A stretch of DNA of 64,000 nt from Polynucleobacter sp. (lineage in GTDB: Bacteria; Pseudomonadota; Gammaproteobacteria; Burkholderiales; Burkholderiaceae_D). Positions 28,739-39,000 of this stretch are shown piece by piece. Position 1 is the stretch's first letter. Every line of letters starts with the position of its first letter. The notes beneath the pieces were generated by a model, which saw only the letters and a list, made by a program, of their open reading frames with translations, did no database searches and was not told the origin of the DNA. The DNA lies in contig JAIPCX010000005.1 of the NCBI GenBank assembly GCA_021737945.1, positions 1 to 64,000 of the forward strand, read 5' to 3'. Made by a program: the position numbers and the translations under genes.

Positions 28739-29811
28739 AACACTTGCGCTGGCTAATCTATCTTATGCTGTGTTTCGCGACAGGTATCGTACTAGCTGCG
28801 CCACCCGTGTTTAGCAAGGTCACTCAAGGTCGTTCATTGAGCTTTCCGCGAGACTTTGGCGCTCATCCTGACTTTAAAACGGAATGGTGGTACGCCACTG
28901 GCTGGTTACAAACGCCGGATGGCAAGCCACTCGGTTTTCAAGTCACCTTCTTTCGCTCAGCCACTGAGCATGACACTAAAAACACCAGTCGCTTCGCACC
29001 TAAACAATTAATCATTGCGCATGCAGCATTGTCAGATATGGCTGTCGGCAAACTTCAACATGATCAAAAAATTTCGCGTTCAGGATTTGGACGTGCCTTT
29101 GCAGACGACGCCACGACTAATGTAAAACTTGATTCATGGACTATGCAACGCGCTGGTGATGGCCGATACCAAATACAGTTACCTGCTCGCGATTTCACAT
29201 TGTCGCTAACGTTGCAACCCACTCAAGCTGTGATGCTACAGGGCGACAGCGGATACTCACGCAAAGGCGCTCTATCTGAGCAAGCCAGTTACTACTACAG
29301 TGAACCGCAACTCGCAGTAAGCGGCACCATTACTCGCCGAGGCAAGCCCGTCCAAGTCACAGGCAATGCGTGGTTAGATCATGAATGGTCGAGTACGGTA
29401 CTGGATAAAAATGCTGTGGGTTGGGATTGGGTAGGTTTAAATTTAGCCGATGGCGGCGCGCTCATGGCTTTCCAAATACGCAGCTCAGAGGGCAAGCCCG
29501 TGTGGCAACATGCGACGCTGCGCGATGCGAAAGGTCGCATGCAATCCATTGATCAGTCGCGCATACGCTTTGTGCCATTGAAGCAGTGGCGCTCGCCGCG
29601 CACCGGCGCAAGCTACCCGACCTCCATGCAAATAATTATCGATGATGTGCACTGGGAAGTCGTGCCTTTACAAAATGATCAGGAATTAGATTCGCGTCTA
29701 TCAACTGGATCCGTGTATTGGGAGGGTGCTGTAAAGGTACTACGTAATGGTCAGCCAGCTGGACACGGCTATCTTGAAATGACCGGCTATCTGAAAGCCT
29801 TGAAACTATGA
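28735..29811 (+). CDS. AttH/CrtC-like lipocalin-fold protein
   Basis: A 358-residue exported protein. The signal peptide is MKHLRWLIYLMLCFATGIVLA (start GTG at 28735, preceded by AGAGAGG and overlapping the permease stop). The hallmark FPRDFGAHPDFKTEWWYATGW at about 36-56 and the later GNAWLDHEWSS (about 220) and GWDWVGLNLADGGALMAFQIR mark the AttH/hydroxyneurosporene-synthase-like family with two lipocalin-type domains. The biochemical role is not established for the AttH branch; hydrophobic ligand binding or hydration is inferred from fold and from CrtC. Its place behind an FtsX-type ABC pair matches the attEFGH arrangement known from Agrobacterium. Confidence 0.85.
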   Translation: MKHLRWLIYLMLCFATGIVLAAPPVFSKVTQGRSLSFPRDFGAHPDFKTEWWYATGWLQTPDGKPLGFQVTFFRSATEHDTKNTSRFAPKQLIIAHAALSDMAVGKLQHDQKISRSGFGRAFADDATTNVKLDSWTMQRAGDGRYQIQLPARDFTLSLTLQPTQAVMLQGDSGYSRKGALSEQASYYYSEPQLAVSGTITRRGKPVQVTGNAWLDHEWSSTVLDKNAVGWDWVGLNLADGGALMAFQIRSSEGKPVWQHATLRDAKGRMQSIDQSRIRFVPLKQWRSPRTGASYPTSMQIIIDDVHWEVVPLQNDQELDSRLSTGSVYWEGAVKVLRNGQPAGHGYLEMTGYLKALKL

Positions 29812-31610
29812 AACCACTGAGTGAACGACCCAAATCGAGTAGCGGATTAAAAACGCTTGCAGGATTACTCCCTTTTTTAGTGCCTTACAAAAAACGCATA
29901 GCCATTGCAGCAGTCGCACTGGTAATTGCGGCTGGCTCTACCTTAGCGATACCGTATGGGTTTCGTCAGTTAATTGATTTGGGATTTGCCAGTAAAGGCG
30001 TAGAGCAAGCCTCGAGTGTGAATCTCACTTTCATTGCGCTGTTCGGCATAGCCAGTGTGCTCGCCATCGCCACTGCAGCACGCTTTTATATGGTGTCTTG
30101 GTTGGGCGAACGAGTGACTGCTGATATACGCAGTGCTGTGTACGCCCATGTACTGCGTCAGAGCCCAGAATTTTTTGAAGTCACACAAACCGGTGAAGTG
30201 CTGTCGCGCTTAACTACCGACACCACGTTGATACAGACGGTAGTCGGCACCAGTATTTCAATGGCATTACGTAACGTGCTACTACTGATCGGTGGCTTGC
30301 TGATGATGTTTATCACTAGCGTTAAGTTATCGGCCATCATTATTGTGATGTTACTAGCCGTGATACTACCTATCGTCACCATTGGGCGACGGGTACGTAA
30401 GCTCTCACGTGCATCGCAAGATCGTATCGCCGATGCCTCCGGTTTAGCAGGTGAACGATTGAATGCAATCAATGTTGTCCAATCCTTCGCACACGAAGAT
30501 CACGAAGCAAAACAATTTGGCAATGCCGTCGAGCGTGCCTTTGTGACGGCGATTGACCGAGTTCGAGCTCGCTCGGTGCTTACCGTTACCGCCATTTTGT
30601 TAATTTTTGGTGCTATCGTTTTTGTGCTTTGGTTGGGCGCACACGCGGTGATGGAAGGACGCATGAGTGCGGGTGAATTGGGGCAGTTTGTACTGTACGC
30701 AGCGATTATTGCCGGTGCGATTGGGGCACTCTCTGAAACGCTAGGCGATGCACAACGCGCTGCCGGTGCCAGCGAACGCCTACTTGAATTACTCGCAGAG
30801 CGCTCACCTATCGTCTCGCCCGAATACCCAACACCTTTAGTCAAACGCGCAGCGAATGGCGCGAGTTTGCAATTAGATCATTTGAGTTTTAACTATCCTT
30901 CACGACCTGATCAACCGGCGCTTACTGACCTGTCATTAAACGCTGAGCCGGGTGAAACGATTGCGATCGTCGGTCCGTCGGGTGCTGGTAAAACCACTTT
31001 GTTTCAGTTGTTGTTGCGCTTTTACGATCCGCAAAAAGGACGTATTTTTTTAGATGGCATTGATATCCGCCAACTCGATCTGCAAGCTTTGCGCAATGCG
31101 ATTGGTATTGTGCCGCAAGATACGGTGGTGTTCTCGGCGAATGCACTCGAAAATATTCGCTATGGTCGACCCGATGCGACCGATGATGACGTGATAGCCG
31201 CCGCTAAGTTAGCAGCAGCGCATGAATTCATAGAACGTTTACCTGAAGGCTATCAATCGTTTTTGGGTGAGCGCGGTGTGCGACTCTCCGGCGGCCAACG
31301 TCAGCGTATTGCGATTGCGCGCGCACTCCTTAAAAATCCACCGTTGTTGTTACTGGATGAAGCCACTAGTGCCCTAGATGCCGAATCCGAGCGGCTTGTG
31401 CAACATGCGCTGGAAGCGGCGATGGTGGGTCGAACCACGTTAGTGATTGCACATCGACTCGCCACTGTGCAACGCGCTACTAAAATTGTGGTGATGGATC
31501 AAGGCCACATCGTGGAAACCGGTACGCATGCTTCGCTGGTGGCGGCCGATGGTCTGTATGCCAGTCTGGCGGCATTGCAGTTTTCTGCCACGATACAAGG
31601 ACCCGCCTAA
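29808..31610 (+). CDS. ABC exporter, fused membrane and ATPase domains (MsbA-like)
   Basis: A 600-residue half-transporter that should work as a homodimer. Six membrane helices span about 25-320 (for example RIAIAAVALVIAAGSTLAIPYGF and VTAILLIFGAIVFVLWLGAHAVM). The ATPase domain has Walker A GPSGAGKTT, Q-loop PQDTVVF, signature LSGGQRQR, Walker B LLLLDEATSALD and H-loop IAHRLAT. It belongs to the MsbA-related multidrug/lipid exporter group; the substrate is unknown. The ATG overlaps the lipocalin gene stop (ATGA), so it belongs to the same operon, which is an addition to the classical att gene set. Confidence 0.88.
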   Translation: MKPLSERPKSSSGLKTLAGLLPFLVPYKKRIAIAAVALVIAAGSTLAIPYGFRQLIDLGFASKGVEQASSVNLTFIALFGIASVLAIATAARFYMVSWLGERVTADIRSAVYAHVLRQSPEFFEVTQTGEVLSRLTTDTTLIQTVVGTSISMALRNVLLLIGGLLMMFITSVKLSAIIIVMLLAVILPIVTIGRRVRKLSRASQDRIADASGLAGERLNAINVVQSFAHEDHEAKQFGNAVERAFVTAIDRVRARSVLTVTAILLIFGAIVFVLWLGAHAVMEGRMSAGELGQFVLYAAIIAGAIGALSETLGDAQRAAGASERLLELLAERSPIVSPEYPTPLVKRAANGASLQLDHLSFNYPSRPDQPALTDLSLNAEPGETIAIVGPSGAGKTTLFQLLLRFYDPQKGRIFLDGIDIRQLDLQALRNAIGIVPQDTVVFSANALENIRYGRPDATDDDVIAAAKLAAAHEFIERLPEGYQSFLGERGVRLSGGQRQRIAIARALLKNPPLLLLDEATSALDAESERLVQHALEAAMVGRTTLVIAHRLATVQRATKIVVMDQGHIVETGTHASLVAADGLYASLAALQFSATIQGPA

Positions 31611-31674
31611 GAACGCTTACAGCGGCTCCGACTAGCTAAGCGGTTAAAATACGGGCTTCGCCGGAGTTACGTCA

Positions 31675-32469
31675 ATGCGCCAATACCTCGATTTTATGCG
31701 CCATGTCTATGAACATGGCACCACCAAAACGGATCGCACCGGTACCGGTACTCGATCAGTATTTGGTTATCAAATGCGTTTTGATTTGCAAGAAGGCTTC
31801 CCTATGGTCACGACCAAGAAGCTGCACTTGAAATCTATCGTTCATGAACTGATCTGGTTTTTGGCTGGCTCGACCAATATCGGCTACCTGAAAGAAAACG
31901 GCGTATCGATTTGGGATGAATGGGCTGATCCGAATGGCGATCTCGGCCCAGTGTATGGGTCGCAGTGGCGTTCTTGGCCTACTCCCGACGGCGGTCACAT
32001 CGACCAAATTAAACAATTGGTCGATCAAATCAAAAATAATCCTGATTCGCGTCGATTGATAGTCTCTGCCTGGAACGTGGCTGACATACCGCGCATGAAA
32101 CTGCCGCCTTGCCACGCCTTCTTTCAGTTTTATGTAGCCGACGGCAAACTGTCGTGTCAGCTGTATCAGCGCAGCGCTGATATTTTTCTGGGTGTGCCTT
32201 TCAATATTGCCTCGTATGCTCTGCTGACCCATATGATGGCCGAGCAAACGGGTTTGCAAGTCGGAGATTTCATCTGGACCGGCGGTGATTGCCATATCTA
32301 CTCGAATCACTTTGATCAAGTGCAGGAACAACTCTCGCGCTCGACCTTCCCCTTGCCCAAGCTGGTACTCAAACGTAAGCCGGACTCCGTGTTTGACTAT
32401 CGCTATGAAGACATAGAGATCGTCGGCTACGAGTGCCACCCAGCCATCAAAGCACCGGTGGCCGTCTGA
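31675..32469 (+). CDS. thyA: Thymidylate synthase
   Basis: Methylates dUMP to dTMP using methylenetetrahydrofolate. At 264 residues it has exactly the Escherichia coli length, with the catalytic Cys146 in [10 protein letters not shown]. The folate/dUMP site residues lie in [13 protein letters not shown], the dUMP-binding RRLIVSAWN and [13 protein letters not shown]. The stop overlaps the folA start by one base (TGATG), coupling the pair that makes dTMP and recycles the dihydrofolate it releases. Confidence 0.98.
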   Translation: MRQYLDFMRHVYEHGTTKTDRTGTGTRSVFGYQMRFDLQEGFPMVTTKKLHLKSIVHELIWFLAGSTNIGYLKENGVSIWDEWADPNGDLGPVYGSQWRSWPTPDGGHIDQIKQLVDQIKNNPDSRRLIVSAWNVADIPRMKLPPCHAFFQFYVADGKLSCQLYQRSADIFLGVPFNIASYALLTHMMAEQTGLQVGDFIWTGGDCHIYSNHFDQVQEQLSRSTFPLPKLVLKRKPDSVFDYRYEDIEIVGYECHPAIKAPVAV

Positions 32470-32954
32470 TGTCTGCTCAACTGACTCTCATCGTCGCGAC
32501 CGAACGTCACAACGGTATAGGCGTACGCAATACCCTTCCTTGGCGCTTGCCTGAAGATCTGGCGTTTTTCAAACGGACCACCACCGGTCACACCATTGTC
32601 ATGGGCCGCAAGACCTTTGACTCTATTGGCCGCCCACTTCCCAATCGTCGCAGCATCGTCATCACACGCAACCCCGATTGGCAGCATGAAGGCGTAGAGA
32701 CGGCATCTTCGCTGGCACAAGCGGTTGAATTAGCGGGTTCGGGTGAAGCCTTCGTGATCGGTGGCGCCCAGATCTATATTGAAGCCTTGCCACTGGCGAG
32801 CCGATTGATCGTCACTGAAATTGCAGGCGATTTCGAGTGTGACGCTTTTTTCCCCGCTATCGACTCGTCTACCTGGAAAGAGGTCTCACGTGATCCACAT
32901 CATTCTGAGGCACTCGGATTAAGTTACGCTTTTGTTATCTACCAGCGCCGCTAA
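32469..32954 (+). CDS. folA: Dihydrofolate reductase
   Basis: Reduces dihydrofolate to tetrahydrofolate with NADPH. The 161-residue protein shows IVATERHNGIGVRNTLPW near the start, the acidic active-site residue in LPWRLPEDLAFFK (about residue 28), VMGRKTFDSIGRPLPNRRSIVITR, and the cofactor-binding FVIGGAQIYIEALPLA. The start codon shares its A with the thyA stop. Length agrees with chromosomal FolA proteins. Confidence 0.97.
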   Translation: MSAQLTLIVATERHNGIGVRNTLPWRLPEDLAFFKRTTTGHTIVMGRKTFDSIGRPLPNRRSIVITRNPDWQHEGVETASSLAQAVELAGSGEAFVIGGAQIYIEALPLASRLIVTEIAGDFECDAFFPAIDSSTWKEVSRDPHHSEALGLSYAFVIYQRR

Positions 32955-33098
32955 ATACACCTCAACTGAGCTAGCCAAGGGTGCGATTTAGCACTACGTC
33001 ATTTAGTACTGCAGATTTCTACCCACCTGCTCGCTTATCTGCGAAAATCCGGCTTTCTTTTTTCAAGCCCAGACCCAGTGTCTGCATCAGGAGCTCGA

Positions 33099-35351
33099 AT
33101 GAAATTCCGCTTTCCCATCGTGATCATCGATGAAGACTTCCGTTCCGAAAATACCTCTGGCCTAGGCATTCGTGCGTTAGCCGACGCGATCGAGAAAGAA
33201 GGTATGGAGGTCGTCGGCGTCACCAGCTACGGTGATTTGTCGCAGTTCGCGCAACAGCAATCGCGCGCATCGGCCTTCATACTCTCAATTGATGATGAAG
33301 AATTCGGTGGTGGCTCTGACAAAGAAACCGAAGAAGCCTTGAAAGCTCTGCGCGCCTTCGTTGAAGAAATTCGCTACAAAAATGCCGATATTCCACTTTA
33401 TCTCTATGGAGAAACGCGCACTTCGCGGCATATTCCTAATGATATTTTGCGTGAACTGCACGGCTTCATTCATATGTTTGAAGACACGCCCGAGTTTGTG
33501 GCGCGTCACATCATTCGTGAAGCTAAAGCCTACCTCGATGGTTTATCACCGCCGTTTTTTCGCGCACTGGTGCATTACGCACAAGATGGTTCGTATTCAT
33601 GGCACTGCCCTGGTCACTCAGGCGGAGTCGCATTTTTAAAATCTCCAATCGGTCAAATGTTTCACCAATTTTTTGGTGAAAACATGTTGCGTGCTGACGT
33701 ATGTAACGCGGTGGAAGAGTTGGGTCAGTTGCTAGACCATACCGGGCCTGTTGCAGCTTCGGAACGCAATGCAGCGCGTATTTTTAATGCAGACCACTGC
33801 TATTTCGTCACCAACGGAACATCGACCTCCAACAAAATGGTCTGGCATTCCACCGTCGCACCCGGCGATATCGTGGTGGTCGATCGTAATTGCCATAAAT
33901 CAGTGCTGCACTCCATCATTATGTGCGGTGCGATTCCTGTATTTCTGATGCCAACGCGTAATCATCTGGGCATCATCGGCCCGATACCGATCGAAGAATT
34001 CAAGATGGAAAACATCATGAAGAAGATCGAGGCTAATCCCTTTGCACGCGAAGCAAAAAATAAAAAACCCCGCATCCTAACCATCACGCAATCGACTTAC
34101 GATGGCGTGATCTATAACGTCGAAACTATTAAGAGCATGCTCGATGGAGAAATCGACACGCTGCATTTTGATGAAGCTTGGTTACCACATGCTAGCTTTC
34201 ATGATTTTTATAAAGACATGCATGCCATCGGTAAAGATAGGCCGCGTGCAAAAAAATCATTGATCTTTTCGACGCAATCAACTCACAAATTATTGGCCGG
34301 CTTGTCACAGGCATCGCAGATTTTGGTGCAAGAATCAGAAACCGTTCAGCTTGATCGCGACAGCTTCAATGAAGCCTACTTAATGCACATCTCCACCTCA
34401 CCGCAGTACGCCATCATCGCTTCATGCGATATTGCTGCTGCCATGATGGAACCACCCGGTGGTACGGCCCTAGTAGAAGAAAGTATTTTAGAAGCGCTCG
34501 ATTTCCGCCGCGCGATGAAAAAGATTGATCAGGAATGGGGTAAAGATTGGTGGTTCCAAGTCTGGGGACCAGAAACGTTTGCAGAAGAAGGCATCGGTGA
34601 ACCCTCCGACTGGATGATCAATGGTAAAGACCAGTGGCATGGATTTGGAAAAATCGAGTCCGGCTTCAATATGCTCGACCCAATCAAGGCCACCATCGTT
34701 ACACCGGGTCTTTCACTCGATGGTCATTTCAGCGAGACAGGCATCCCTGCTTCTATCGTAACTAAGTACCTCGCTGAACATGGCGTTATTGTTGAAAAAG
34801 CGGGTCTATATTCCTTCTTCATCATGTTCACCATTGGTATTACCAAGGGCCGCTGGAATACGCTACTCACAGCGCTACAGCAGTTCAAGGATGATTACGA
34901 CAAGAATCAACCAATGTGGCGCATCCTGCCGGAATTTACTGCAGCGAATCCGCATTACGAGCGCACTGGCTTACGTGATTTGTGTCAAAAGATTCACGAC
35001 ATGTATAAATCGTACGATGTAGCACGTTTGACGACCGAGATGTATCTGTCAGATATGATACCCGCGATGAAGCCGTCTGATGCCTTTGCCAAAATGGCTC
35101 ATCGCGAAATAGAACGCGTGCCTATCGATGAACTAGAAGATCGTGTAACAGCGATCTTATTAACTCCCTACCCACCCGGCATTCCTTTGTTGATTCCGGG
35201 AGAGCGTTTTAACAAAACGATTGTGGATTATTTGAAATTCGCTCGCGATTTCAATGAACACTTCCCAGGCTTTGAAACCGATGTACATGGATTAGTAAAA
35301 ACGGTCGTGAATGGTGTGACCGGTTATTACGTTGACTGTGTACCGCAGTAA
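33099..35351 (+). CDS. Lysine/arginine/ornithine decarboxylase (fold type I)
   Basis: A 750-residue PLP decarboxylase of the large bacterial family. An N-terminal response-regulator-like wing domain (about 1-130) precedes the PLP-binding core, which carries the cofactor lysine K397 in STQSTHKLLAGLSQAS. Upstream are WHCPGHSGGVAF, NGTSTSNKMV and LHFDEAWLPHASFH. A C-terminal domain starts near 600. The motif around the lysine matches lysine and arginine members better than ornithine decarboxylases, but the substrate cannot be fixed by eye. Products would be cadaverine, agmatine or putrescine, used in acid resistance or polyamine supply. AGGAG seven bases upstream sets the start. Confidence 0.88.
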   Translation: MKFRFPIVIIDEDFRSENTSGLGIRALADAIEKEGMEVVGVTSYGDLSQFAQQQSRASAFILSIDDEEFGGGSDKETEEALKALRAFVEEIRYKNADIPLYLYGETRTSRHIPNDILRELHGFIHMFEDTPEFVARHIIREAKAYLDGLSPPFFRALVHYAQDGSYSWHCPGHSGGVAFLKSPIGQMFHQFFGENMLRADVCNAVEELGQLLDHTGPVAASERNAARIFNADHCYFVTNGTSTSNKMVWHSTVAPGDIVVVDRNCHKSVLHSIIMCGAIPVFLMPTRNHLGIIGPIPIEEFKMENIMKKIEANPFAREAKNKKPRILTITQSTYDGVIYNVETIKSMLDGEIDTLHFDEAWLPHASFHDFYKDMHAIGKDRPRAKKSLIFSTQSTHKLLAGLSQASQILVQESETVQLDRDSFNEAYLMHISTSPQYAIIASCDIAAAMMEPPGGTALVEESILEALDFRRAMKKIDQEWGKDWWFQVWGPETFAEEGIGEPSDWMINGKDQWHGFGKIESGFNMLDPIKATIVTPGLSLDGHFSETGIPASIVTKYLAEHGVIVEKAGLYSFFIMFTIGITKGRWNTLLTALQQFKDDYDKNQPMWRILPEFTAANPHYERTGLRDLCQKIHDMYKSYDVARLTTEMYLSDMIPAMKPSDAFAKMAHREIERVPIDELEDRVTAILLTPYPPGIPLLIPGERFNKTIVDYLKFARDFNEHFPGFETDVHGLVKTVVNGVTGYYVDCVPQ

Positions 35352-35365
35352 TTTGCGCTGACCAT

Positions 35366-35393
35366 AAAAAAACGGGCCTAGGCCCGTTTTTTT
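35366..35393. terminator. Bidirectional terminator between decarboxylase gene and dcd
   Basis: AAAAAAACGGGCC-TA-GGCCCGTTTTTTT is a perfect stem flanked by A- and T-runs between two convergent genes. Confidence 0.9.
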
Positions 35394-35407
35394 ATTTCTT
35401 AAACTTT

Positions 35408-35974
35408 TCAGGTTTTAGGCAGCGTCACACCCTTTTGGCCCTGATACTTGCCTCCACGGTCTTTGTAGGATATCTCACACACTTCATCACTCTCAAAGAA
35501 CAGCACCTGAGCACAGCCCTCACCCGCATAAATTTTGGCGGGTAGCGGCGTGGTATTAGAAAATTCCAACGTGACGAAGCCTTCCCACTCGGGCTCGAAC
35601 GGAGTCACGTTAACGATGATGCCGCAGCGCGCATACGTCGATTTGCCCAAGCAAATAGTCAAGACATTGCGTGGTATCCGAAAATATTCAATCGTGCGTG
35701 CTAAAGCAAACGAGTTGGGTGGAATGATGCAGACATCACTTTTAATATCCACGAACGAATTTTCATCGAAATTTTTTGGATCAACAATCGTGCTGTTGAT
35801 ATTCGTGAAAATTTTAAATTCGTCGGCGCAGCGTATATCGTAACCATAAGAGGACGTACCGTAGGAAACGATGCGATGGCCATTTTGCTCACGCACCTGG
35901 CCAGGCTCAAAGGGTTCGATCATGCCGTGGGATTCCGCCATGCGGCGTATCCACTTATCAGATTTTATGGTCAT
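35408..35974 (-). CDS. dcd: dCTP deaminase
   Basis: Deaminates dCTP to dUTP, the main proteobacterial source of dUMP for ThyA. The 188-residue trimer-forming protein has the family motifs [17 protein letters not shown], the nucleotide-binding [33 protein letters not shown] split across the core, with the catalytic Glu in that stretch, and the C-terminal lid [13 protein letters not shown]. It ends 15 bases from the shared terminator. Confidence 0.97.
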   Translation of the reverse strand: MTIKSDKWIRRMAESHGMIEPFEPGQVREQNGHRIVSYGTSSYGYDIRCADEFKIFTNINSTIVDPKNFDENSFVDIKSDVCIIPPNSFALARTIEYFRIPRNVLTICLGKSTYARCGIIVNVTPFEPEWEGFVTLEFSNTTPLPAKIYAGEGCAQVLFFESDEVCEISYKDRGGKYQGQKGVTLPKT

Positions 35975-36073
35975 GTTAGTAAATCAAGGTCTGGTGTATC
36001 CAAAAAATGAGATTTTACGCCAAGCGCACAGATGAAGCTCGAATGTCTTTTACGACCCTATTAAAACAGCTAG

Positions 36074-39000
36074 CTACCGCTGCATGGACTCCCAGACCTT
36101 CTGTAATCGTTTAACCGAAACTGGCATCGGTGTCTTGAGCTCTTGCGCAAACAGCGAGACCCGCAGTTCTTCCAGCATCCAGCGAAACTCGTGCATTTTT
36201 GGATCACCATACGAGCCACTTTTCAACGCACGCTGCCAAGGCATAGCGGCTTGCTGCCATTCGCTCAATAGCCGCGCATCGCGAGTAGGATCTGTTCTCA
36301 ACTTATCCATCCTCACCTGGACGGCTTTCAAATAACGTGGGAAATGAGCCAGTTGCCCATGCTCCGTCTCCACCACAAAACGTTTGTGTATCAATGTCTG
36401 TAATTGCGCTTGCATGTCGGCCTGCGCCGCCGCATGCGATTTGAGCGCTTGTAGCTTTTTGGGCAGGGTATGGTATTCACCTAAAATCTGCCCGATCAAC
36501 CGTGCTATTTCGTTGACTAATAAATTCAACCGCGCTTTACCTTCATCGCGCCGCTGATTAAATTCATTAGCATTCGTGGGCAATGGTAATTGCAAGCAAG
36601 CGCGTGTTAAACCTGCCTGTATGATTTGATCGCGCAATTCTTCTTGGGAACCCAGTGCCATAAACTGCATACCCATTTGCTGCAAACCGGCGACATTTTT
36701 TTCTAGGTACTTCAGCTGCTCTTTAAGCTGTAATGCAAAGAGGCGGCACAAACCAGCACCATGGATGGCAGCAGCTTCATTCGGATCATCAAACACTTCA
36801 AGATCGCAATGCGTTACGCGATCAACTAATGCCGGGAAACCAATCAGCGTTTGTTTACCTTGCTGAATCTCGAGCAACTCAGGCAAAGCATCAAACGACC
36901 AGGTTGTTAAATTCTGAAAATTAGCTGGGCCAGCAGCACTACGACTTTGCGTGGGCTTGTTATTAACTGCGGTACCTGACCTAACCGCACTATCAACGGG
37001 AACTGCTTGCTCGGCAATTTTCTGAAACTGCTCGCGCGCCTGCATGCCTAACTCGGCTTGCAATGCCGAGAGATTGCGCCCCATATCTAATTGCCTGCCG
37101 TGCTCATCAATGATTTTAAAATTCATGAAATGATGAGCTGGTAGTGTTTCAAGCTTGAAGTCGGCAATTTTAATCACCACAGTGGTCTGGCTACGCACAT
37201 CAGCGATGACAGCATCTAACAAACTACCCTGACCGAATTTTTTTGCTTCGTGCACTCGATCACAAAACCCAGCCGCATAATCAGGCAAAGGTACGCAATG
37301 ACGGCGCAATTTTTGCGGCAACGATTTAAGCAGTAAATGTGCTTTGTCTTTCAACATGCCGGGCACCAGCCATTCGCAGCGCGCTAAAGAGACTTGATTA
37401 AGTGAATACAAGGGAACCGCCAGTGTTACGCCATCGCGTACTGCACCCGGCTCAAAGTGATAGGTCAGCGACATTTCTATACCCGCTGTTCGCATCACCT
37501 TGGGGAATAAATCGGTAGTAACACCTGCGGCCTCATGCCGCATCAAATCATCACGACTGAGATACAGTACCTTGGGATCGTCTTTACTCGCCTTGCGCAA
37601 CCACTGTTCGAAATCAACCGTATTATGAATCGACTCGGGTAGTAACTTATCGTAGAAGGCAGCTATTAATTCTTCATCGACCAGCACGTCTAAGCGTCGT
37701 GATTTGTGCTCGAGATTTTCTATCTCACGAATTAATTTTTGATTGTGCGCGAAAAACGGAGCACGGGTTTCAAAATCACCCTGCACCAAGGCACTGCGAA
37801 TAAAGATTTCGCGCGCTTCGACCGGTTGAATTTTCCCGTAATCCGTTCGACGCTGACTGTAAACCACCAAGCCATACAAGGTAGCCCGCTCATACGCAGA
37901 TACTTGCCCACTCTTTTTTTCCCAACGAGGATCGCCCCAGGATTTTTTTAATAAATGTCCACCTACCCGCTCCAACCATTCGGGCTGAATGGTGGCGATA
38001 GTTCGCGCAAACAAGCGCGAGGTTTCCACTAACTCGCCAGCCACAACCCACCGTCCAGCTTTTTTTGATAAAGACGAACCAGGCCACAAATGAAAACGAA
38101 TACCACGCGCGCCCAAATACAAAGGTTCATCATCTGACTTATAACCCACGTTACCCAGCAGACCCGTTAGCAACGCTAAATGCAGTTGCTCATACGTGGC
38201 TGCCGCATCATTCATGCGCCAACCTTGCTCACGCACCAGCGTAAATAATTGTGAATGCACATCACGCCATTCGCGTAAGCGCATTTGCGATAAAAAATTC
38301 TCACGACATTGTTCTTGCAATTGTCGGTTCGATTTTTTCTGATCAATCGCTTCTTCAAACCATTTCCAGATTTTCAGATAGCTGAGAAATTCAGATTTTT
38401 CATCGGCAAATATTTTATGAGCATTATCTGCAGCAGCTTGGGCTTCTGCTGGCCGATCACGCGGATCTTGTACTGACAGCGCAGCAGCGACTATCAACAT
38501 CTCAGATAAACAATCATGATCCCGACCAGCGAGCATCATTCGGCCTACCCGCGGATCGAGCGGTAACTTGGCCAGTTGTCGGCCTAAGGGTGTGAGCTCG
38601 CGCGCATCATCCACCGCGCCCAGTTCTTGCAATAGCTGATAGCCATCTGCAATCGCCCGACCTAAGGGTGGCTCGATAAATGGAAACTGTTCTACATCGC
38701 CTAACTTCAGCGATTTCATTTTTAAAATAACGGCTGCTAATGACGAACGCAGAATTTCCGGATCAGTAAATTTCGGTCGCTGCAAATAATCTTGCTCATC
38801 ATATAAACGTATGCATACACCTGCAGCGACACGTCCACAACGACCCGCACGTTGATTCGCCGCTGATTGAGCGATCGCTTCAATCTGCAATTGTTCAACC
38901 TTGTTACGGTAGCTATAGCGTTTAACGCGTGCGGTACCTGCATCCACCACAAAACGTATGCCAGGCACCGTTAATGAAGTTTCTGCGACATTGGTCGCAA

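Noticed and set aside
31756-32439. 227-codon open frame antisense to thyA
   Set aside because: It lies wholly within thyA, which is certain, and has no protein-family character; it is a shadow frame of codon usage.
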